A stretch of DNA of 64,000 bases from Opitutia bacterium (lineage in GTDB: Bacteria > Verrucomicrobiota > Verrucomicrobiia > Opitutales > Coraliomargaritaceae). The DNA is taken from NCBI GenBank assembly GCA_029248665.1, contig JAQWIW010000018.1, positions 1 to 64,000 on the forward strand, in the 5' to 3' direction. Positions 59,169 through 64,000 of this stretch are shown piece by piece; the stretch's first letter is position 1; every line of letters starts with the position of its first letter. The position numbers were made by a program, and so were the translations under genes. A model generated the notes under the pieces. The model was not told the origin of the DNA, did no database searches, and saw only the letters and a list, made by a program, of their open reading frames with translations.

Positions 59169-60467
59169 ATGCTTCAAGTGAAAATGCAAAAGAAAGACAT
59201 CAATACACTATTAATTAATGCTTCCCGAATTTTTCGTTATAGAAAAGATGTTTTATCTGTAAAAGATTTAAATAAACTAGAGGAAACTCGAGACCGTTTA
59301 AAGGAGCTGCTTCGAGACCGAAAAAGCATTAAAGAAAATTCAAAAATACTCAAAGAGGTTGAAGGCTTAAATCAATTCCTGCTTAAAATAGGAGGTAAGA
59401 TTTATCCAAAAACCTTTTGGATCGATAATGTAGAAGTAGGCTTAGTCGCAATTGTAGTTATCATTGGTATACGAGCTTTTTTCTGCCAACCGTTTATTAT
59501 CCCTACCAATTCCATGTATCCTACTTATAGTGGAATGAATGAAATTGTCTATAGCTTGGATACAGAGCCACAAACAATAAAAGAAAAAATATTCAATAAA
59601 CTATTACACGGATCAAGAAATCATTATTTAGAAACAAGTACAGACGGTAGAGTTTCAATATCGTTATTTTCACAAGCTCCATATTCTAAAGATGCAAAAC
59701 TAAGAAGACTAGGTCATGTCAGCTATCAGTATGTTGAAGGCAGAAAATGGTTCGGCTTACTTCCAGCCACCTATAGGCAATATGAAATTTTTGTAGGCAA
59801 TCAGCCAATTAAATTAGAAGTACCTTTTGATTACTCATTAGATAACGTCATATTAAAAACTTACTTTCCACAATACACATCCTTTGATCAGTTAAAACAA
59901 GAATACCATTCAAAAGGTCGTATAAATGTCTTTAAAGATGTAAGGCACAAAATCAAAACAGCAATCATTGCTAAAAAAGGAGATCCATTAATTTCATTTG
60001 ATATCACGCTTGGAGATGCATTATTTGTAGACCGAGTTTCTTATCATTTCAAAAAACCTGAGGTCGGAGATCCTTTTGTTTTCAAGACAAGCAAAATGGA
60101 AATTAATGAAAAATTAAAACAAAGCTTAGGTGATAAATATTTCATTAAAAGAATTGGAGGTATAGGCGGCGAAAATATTTCTATAATCGATGGAAAGCTA
60201 TATTTAGATAATCAACCGAGAAATGAAGTGACTGCATTTGTTGCCAATGAAAATAAAGAAGGACACTATGAAGGTTATAAGGCAGATGGCATTCTTGCTA
60301 ACGAAGAAAGTTTTACGATACCGCGTGATCATTATTTCGCTTTAGGTGATAATTCGTACAATAGCCATGATAGCCGTTATTTTGGACCTGTTTCCAAGGG
60401 GGCTCTAATCGGGAAGGCATCCTTTATATACTTTCCATTCACGAAACGCTGGGGGCGTGCTAGGTAG
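59169..60467 (+). CDS. lepB: signal peptidase I, long form
   Basis: Cleaves Sec/Tat signal peptides in the periplasm. The 432-residue protein has a cytoplasmic coiled coil-like part (residues 25-75), a transmembrane segment near 95, the catalytic Ser in IPTNSMYPT near 113, the Lys in FIKRIGGIGG near 327 and the C-terminal box ALGDNSYNSHDSRYFGPV. E. coli LepB has 324 residues; the extra is mostly between Ser and Lys (about 125-275). It lies after lepA, a conserved pairing. Confidence 0.93.
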   Translation: MLQVKMQKKDINTLLINASRIFRYRKDVLSVKDLNKLEETRDRLKELLRDRKSIKENSKILKEVEGLNQFLLKIGGKIYPKTFWIDNVEVGLVAIVVIIGIRAFFCQPFIIPTNSMYPTYSGMNEIVYSLDTEPQTIKEKIFNKLLHGSRNHYLETSTDGRVSISLFSQAPYSKDAKLRRLGHVSYQYVEGRKWFGLLPATYRQYEIFVGNQPIKLEVPFDYSLDNVILKTYFPQYTSFDQLKQEYHSKGRINVFKDVRHKIKTAIIAKKGDPLISFDITLGDALFVDRVSYHFKKPEVGDPFVFKTSKMEINEKLKQSLGDKYFIKRIGGIGGENISIIDGKLYLDNQPRNEVTAFVANENKEGHYEGYKADGILANEESFTIPRDHYFALGDNSYNSHDSRYFGPVSKGALIGKASFIYFPFTKRWGRAR

Positions 60468-60494
60468 GCTTTAATCATTGGTTATTAAAGCTTA

Positions 60495-60519
60495 AAGGCT
60501 TATTTTTACCATAAGCCTT
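60495..60519 (+). terminator. terminator-like hairpin after lepB
   Basis: AAGGCTTA and TAAGCCTT form a perfect 8-bp stem with a 9-base loop, about 28 bases after the lepB stop. The T tract is weak. Confidence 0.45.
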
Positions 60520-60523
60520 ATTT

Positions 60524-60560
60524 CGCACAATATATATTATGTCTATTTCAATATTGTGCG
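60524..60560. repeat. perfect 10-bp inverted repeat next to a TATAAT
   Basis: CGCACAATAT at 60524-60533 and ATATTGTGCG at 60551-60560 are perfect complements 17 bases apart. The right arm is directly followed by TATAAT at 60561-60566. It may be an operator for a promoter or a structured leader. The right arm sequence ATTGTGCGTATAA also occurs just before and at the lpxK start (47673). Confidence 0.4.
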
Positions 60561-60747
60561 TATAATACCCTTTAAAAATGGCGTAAGCTTGCTTGATTGC
60601 CTTGGAATGAACCTCCAGATAAAAAGTATAACTACTACAAAGAAAATTGCCCTAGTAGATTACTTAATTATTTGTCGCAATTAAAAGACGTAAATAAACG
60701 ATCTAGTATTTCATAAGTAAAAAGGCGAGCTAACTGCTCGCCTTTTT
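60561..60747 (+). ncRNA. possible small RNA (promoter-like TATAAT to terminator)
   Basis: A TATAAT at 60561 follows an inverted repeat; about 150 bases without an ORF follow, closing with a perfect intrinsic hairpin (GGCGAGC/GCTCGCC plus T run) at 60718-60747. The layout suits a ~175-base non-coding RNA. No match to 6S, SRP or tmRNA signature was recognised. The -35 is weak. Confidence 0.35.
60718..60747. terminator. bidirectional intrinsic terminator
   Basis: Perfect 7-bp GGCGAGC/GCTCGCC stem with A run before and T run after, so it can stop transcription in both directions. On the minus strand it is correctly placed after tRNA-Ala. Confidence 0.8.
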
Positions 60748-60758
60748 GTTTATAAATG

Positions 60759-60831
<73 letters not shown>

Positions 60832-60921
60832 CTAAAAGAATTTCTGTATCCTTTACTTTTCTATAAACGCGTCAAATCATTTGTCTTAAAATATTTCTAG
60901 TTATAGTAACGAAAGATAATC

Positions 60922-61638
60922 ATGGCTAAAAAAATTTCTATAATGCGACAAGAATGGCACAACTTGCTTTTCCTGCATTGGGCGATTCCAGTTAATAGTC
61001 TTCGCCAATATGTCCCTAAACAACTTGAAATTGATACTCACGATGGTTCCGCCTGGATTGGAATTATACCTTTTCAAATGCGCAAACTTAGACCTTCCTT
61101 TGCATTTTCAATTCCCTGTATCTCTAATTTCACTGAAATCAATCTTCGCACTTATGTTAAAGACAAATATAATCGCAAAGGTGTCTGGTTTTTTTCACTG
61201 GATACACAAGGCCCACTTGGCAATTGGGTTGCACGAACTTTTTTTCATTTAAATTACCGTTTTGCAGCAACTGAATTTATTAACGATCAAGCATCTCAAA
61301 ATACCTGTCATTTCAAATTTCCTAATTCAGAATTACCAAAACAAACCCTTTCTTGGCAACATTCAGAAACTACATTCATGCCTTCAGAAGATCCCACTTC
61401 TTTAGAGTGTTTCCTGACTGAACGTTACCGTCTTTTTAGCTATAATTCCAAAAAAGACTCTTTGCTCACAGGCACACTTTCGCATGATCCCTATCAATTA
61501 AATCGCCCCACTTTGCTTCAATATTCAACTGATTTATTCACCAGTAATGGAATGAAGCCTCCAAGCACTTATCCACAAAGCATTCTTGCCTGCAGGCAGA
61601 CCAAAGTAGAAGTTTACCCTATCCAAACTGTTACTTAA
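60922..61638 (+). CDS. DUF2071 (YqjF-type) protein
   Basis: A 238-residue soluble protein with the DUF2071 pattern: QEWHNLLFLHWAIPVNSLRQ, LEIDTHDGSAWIGIIPFQM, TEINLRTYVKDKY, GVWFFSLDTQGPLGNWVART. Members are of unknown function, built as a beta barrel. It stands alone downstream of tRNA-Ala with about 90 bases before the ATG, and no operon partner follows closely. No catalytic residues are known. Confidence 0.85.
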   Translation: MAKKISIMRQEWHNLLFLHWAIPVNSLRQYVPKQLEIDTHDGSAWIGIIPFQMRKLRPSFAFSIPCISNFTEINLRTYVKDKYNRKGVWFFSLDTQGPLGNWVARTFFHLNYRFAATEFINDQASQNTCHFKFPNSELPKQTLSWQHSETTFMPSEDPTSLECFLTERYRLFSYNSKKDSLLTGTLSHDPYQLNRPTLLQYSTDLFTSNGMKPPSTYPQSILACRQTKVEVYPIQTVT

Positions 61639-61838
61639 AATCCGGGTCAACCATTCTCGTTGTTACCCATTTATGATTCAGATTAGTACACTCCTACTAT
61701 TTATTGATCGCATAAGTAATAAAATACCCAGCTAAACGGCTATTTTAATTTATTTCATAGATTTTATTCAATCTAAGGGAATAAAAAATTCATTAATGTC
61801 TCTATATATAATGAACCTTAATAAGATTTATTATAAAG

Positions 61839-62183
61839 ATGCTATTGCGATTCCCAGATTTTGAACAAAAAAGCAATTTTGCCAAAGCATTAGTTTTTTA
61901 TTCCATCTGTCTATTGATAAATTTTATTTTAATGGGATTTATTTTTTTATTTGGAATCCTCACAGGACTATATGTAGAAACTGGTGCCTATGAATTTACT
62001 TATAATGTAAGCCGAATCATTACACCTATATTGATGATCCTTATTTCTTCCTATATATGCTATAAAAAGAACATTTTAAGCCAAATGAACGTTATTTTAC
62101 TTATTTTGCTATCCGCATTCATTTCTATATTTCTTTTGGCAACTCCTGGGCTGCTTATCCCTGCCTATTTCACTACTAAGTAG
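61839..62183 (+). CDS. small membrane protein (114 aa), unknown
   Basis: A protein with three hydrophobic segments (about 18-42, 56-75 and 85-110). A Lys/Asn patch (YKKNILSQMN) between segments 2 and 3 marks the cytoplasmic side. Not recognised. It lies in a gap of about 840 bases between the DUF2071 gene and eda, with 200 bases of plain AT-rich DNA before it. The reading is intact and supported by its hydrophobic regularity. Confidence 0.5.
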   Translation: MLLRFPDFEQKSNFAKALVFYSICLLINFILMGFIFLFGILTGLYVETGAYEFTYNVSRIITPILMILISSYICYKKNILSQMNVILLILLSAFISIFLLATPGLLIPAYFTTK

Positions 62184-62478
62184 GCGATCTATAAGAGATT
62201 AAAAAAAAATTAGATAAAACTATATAAAAAAGCTGGGATCCTACCCCTAAGATCCCAGCACATTATCTACTTTATATTACCCCTAACTCCTATTTCTAGG
62301 AGAAAAATACGTGAATAAATAGCATATGCTTATTAATCCTTACAAAAAAAGATAACTTTTTTTATTTTTTTTTAAAAAGTAATAAAATTCTCTTTTTTTT
62401 ATCATTTATAAGAATTGGAATACTTATTGCGTCCTCTAAATCATATATTATTTTAATAATATAAAACCACAACAATCC
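62184..62478. other. intergenic region before eda
   Basis: It has a strong hairpin at 62232-62259, a short palindrome (AGCATATGCT near 62321) and A/T runs. No gene is seen. Confidence 0.5.
62225..62259 (-). terminator. hairpin with minus-strand T run
   Basis: GCTGGGATC/GATCCCAGC form a perfect 9-bp stem with a 10-base loop. The A run lies on the left, so the T run of a terminator exists only for minus-strand transcripts, though no minus-strand gene is nearby. Confidence 0.5.
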
Positions 62479-63150
62479 ATGAGCGCAAAAATATCAAAAA
62501 ATTTAAAAGATTCCCTGTATAGTTCTCGAATTATTGCCACACCACATATTAGCAATAAAGAAGATGCTCCCTATGTGATTGAGGCACTGATTAAAGGAGG
62601 CATTCATTGGGTGGAAATTACACTCAGAACACCTATAGCTATTGAAGTCATTCAATTAATTACTGAACAATTTCCAGAAATGAAAGTTATGGCAGGAACA
62701 GTCATTGAACCAGATCAAGTCAGTCGGGTACAGGATGCCGGGGCTTCAGTTGCCGTCTCCCCTAACCTCAGTATAAAAGTCCTCGAAGAAGCTTCATCAA
62801 AAACGATGCCATTCATACCAGGAGTCGCAACTCCAAGTGAAATTGGACTGGGAATAGAAATGGGGCTTGATACCTTTAAATTCTTCCCCGCAGAAATGAT
62901 AGGAGGAATGCAGTATTTAAAAAGAGTTTATGCACCCTACGCTCATAAAAAAATCCATTTCATTCCACTCGGTGGCATTACACCGACTAGAATTCCTGAA
63001 TACACTCAGGAGGCATTCGTCTTAGCCCTTGGAGGCTCATGGATAACAGGTAAACAGCTTATTAAAACAAAAAATTGGCACCAAATTACCCAGAATGCCT
63101 TATCCGCAACAAATGCAAATGTAAGCAAAGCACCAACTAAAGTCTACTAA
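62479..63150 (+). CDS. eda: KDPG/KHG aldolase
   Basis: 2-keto-3-deoxy-6-phosphogluconate aldolase of the Entner-Doudoroff or hexuronate pathway. The 223-residue TIM barrel shows GGIHWVEITLRTP, AGTVIEPDQV, FIPGVATPSE and the Schiff-base Lys in TFKFFPAEMIGG near residue 135. Length fits. No edd is nearby. It stands alone, convergent with phoU 3 bases away. Confidence 0.92.
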   Translation: MSAKISKNLKDSLYSSRIIATPHISNKEDAPYVIEALIKGGIHWVEITLRTPIAIEVIQLITEQFPEMKVMAGTVIEPDQVSRVQDAGASVAVSPNLSIKVLEEASSKTMPFIPGVATPSEIGLGIEMGLDTFKFFPAEMIGGMQYLKRVYAPYAHKKIHFIPLGGITPTRIPEYTQEAFVLALGGSWITGKQLIKTKNWHQITQNALSATNANVSKAPTKVY

Positions 63151-63152
63151 GC

Positions 63153-63794
63153 CTACTGATCGCCATTCAAGAGAAAGATAACTTCACCAGCAATATTCTT
63201 AGCATGATCTCCGATACGCTCAATTGATTTTGAAATCAACATTGTATTAAATCGAGCCGTATCTGACATCTCATCTCTTGATGCCTCATTCGACAAGGTA
63301 TCGAAATGTTTTTGATTAATCGCATCAATTTCATGATCTTTCTTTAAAATAAGAAAGGCTTTATCGATATCTTCCTCAACAAAGCATGAGATTGAGTCGT
63401 TAACTAACTGACAAGCCAATGTACCCATCTCAGAGAGATTAAGAGCATTTTTAAGCGAGCCCTCTGTAGTCAATAAGCGATAGGACTTTTGAGCGATGCT
63501 GTGAGCTTCATCTGCTATACGTTCAAAATCTTTACTCGCTTTGAGTGCGACGACTAAAAGCCTCAAATCTGAAGATACTGGCCCTCTTAAGCTCATATAG
63601 CGAATACAAGCATGAGAAATCTCCATCTCAAGCACATCGACATAGTCATCCATGCCATAGGCCTCATTTACTTTTTCTATGTTGTTTTCTAAAAGACCTT
63701 CAATTGAGAGATGAACTACTTCATGCGATTTCTCGCCCAACAGTATTAGTTTGTTTTTCAGTTCTGTGAGTTCTTTGTGGAAATATCTTTTCAT
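63153..63794 (-). CDS. phoU: phosphate transport regulator PhoU
   Basis: Regulates the PstSCAB phosphate importer with PhoR. The 213-residue protein is two three-helix bundles with the PhoU patterns LRLLVVALKASKDFERIADEA and SKSIERIGDHAKNIAGEVIF, each carrying acidic metal-binding groups (ERIxD). Normal length. It follows pstB on the minus strand by 21 bases, the usual operon order. Confidence 0.95.
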   Translation of the reverse strand: MKRYFHKELTELKNKLILLGEKSHEVVHLSIEGLLENNIEKVNEAYGMDDYVDVLEMEISHACIRYMSLRGPVSSDLRLLVVALKASKDFERIADEAHSIAQKSYRLLTTEGSLKNALNLSEMGTLACQLVNDSISCFVEEDIDKAFLILKKDHEIDAINQKHFDTLSNEASRDEMSDTARFNTMLISKSIERIGDHAKNIAGEVIFLLNGDQ

Positions 63795-63815
63795 AATAGA
63801 TTGTCTTTTATTCGC

Positions 63816-64000
63816 TTATCCAAATCGACCTGATACATAGGCTTCCGTCTTGGAATTCTTCGGATTCATAAAAATTTGTTCAGTGGTTTCGTATTCTACC
63901 AAACGACCCAAGTAAAAGAATGCAGTTCGATCAGAAACACGAGCCGCTTGTTGCATATTATGGGTCACCACAACGATTGTATAATGTTTCTTTAACTTGT
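63816..64000 (-). CDS. pstB: phosphate ABC transporter ATP-binding protein, C-terminal part
   Basis: The frame enters at the right edge, giving the last 60 residues: the H-loop region [20 protein letters not shown], then [20 protein letters not shown] and the typical PstB end VSGRFG. The Walker motifs are outside the window. With phoU downstream it is clearly the Pst operon. Confidence 0.93.
   Translation of the reverse strand, partial: KLKKHYTIVVVTHNMQQAARVSDRTAFFYLGRLVEYETTEQIFMNPKNSKTEAYVSGRFG

Larger units (their letters stand above)
60468..60758. other. intergenic strip after lepB
   Basis: No protein gene is seen in this 290-base stretch. It holds a lepB terminator hairpin, a perfect inverted repeat, a TATAAT, a possible small RNA and a bidirectional terminator, each listed separately. 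Confidence 0.5.

Noticed and set aside
61797-61865. 22-codon ORF overlapping the 114-aa gene start
   Set aside because: Very short, without start signals or conservation evidence.

Overview
The window looks like the chromosome of a low-GC (roughly 35-40% by eye) Gram-negative bacterium, most likely a marine member of the Verrucomicrobiota (Opitutales/Puniceicoccaceae-like). The reasons are: a Minf_1886-type protein of the kind shared by Planctomycetes and Verrucomicrobia; an Act (alternative complex III) respiratory operon; HPr kinase next to LPS-export genes; LPS genes (LptB, an LptC/LptA-like protein, LptF, LpxK) showing an outer membrane; a tandem-AP2 protein; and very few Shine-Dalgarno sequences. 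This placement is inference from gene content and was not tested by a search.

Layout. 1-1450 is an accessory strip: the 3' end of a Thr/Pro-linker protein, a decayed tRNA-Asn between imperfect ~30-bp direct repeats, an ORF resembling the arm-binding N-terminus of a tyrosine integrase, and a small membrane protein. 1452-9633 holds aspS, LPS export (LptC/A-like, LptB), hprK, a possible oriC with a small ORF overlapping the dnaA start, dnaA and two lineage-type unknowns. 9780-21284 is one respiratory block: ActABCDEF, a small membrane protein, and CcoN-, CcoO- and cytochrome c-like genes. The CcoN-like subunit has lost all its copper-B ligands, the active-site Tyr and at least one heme b ligand, which is the most unusual thing in the window. 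21291-27644 has a sugar-nucleotide hexapeptide protein, Minf_1886, the AP2 protein, trpF, initiator tRNA, serC, an N-acetylglutamate synthase, xerD and tRNA-Glu. 27780-41786 has purC, a metallophosphoesterase, malQ-thyA-ispD-pyrF against ispE-ptsI, a MetPS-type transporter with an unmarked 37-aa small subunit, lptF, tRNA-Leu(AAG) and a 572-aa unknown. 41801-50096 has an alr/tsaB/UDG-like/topB operon opposite lpxK and a long adenylate-kinase-like gene. 50106-56380 has menH-like, ppi, a cobA-hemD fusion, hemC, ilvC, ilvN, tRNA-Val and rpe. 56603-64000 has a phosphopantetheinyl transferase, lepA, lepB, a possible sRNA, tRNA-Ala, a DUF2071 protein, eda, phoU and the end of pstB.

How it works together. 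Most genes are housekeeping. The Act block should oxidise menaquinol or ubiquinol and pass electrons through ActA and ActE c-hemes to CcoO and the extra cytochrome c. With a CcoN-like subunit that cannot bind the O2-reducing centre, the module probably hands electrons to an oxidase encoded elsewhere. HprK and PtsI without any sugar permease here suggest a regulatory PTS. No CRISPR array, intact insertion sequence or intact prophage was seen.
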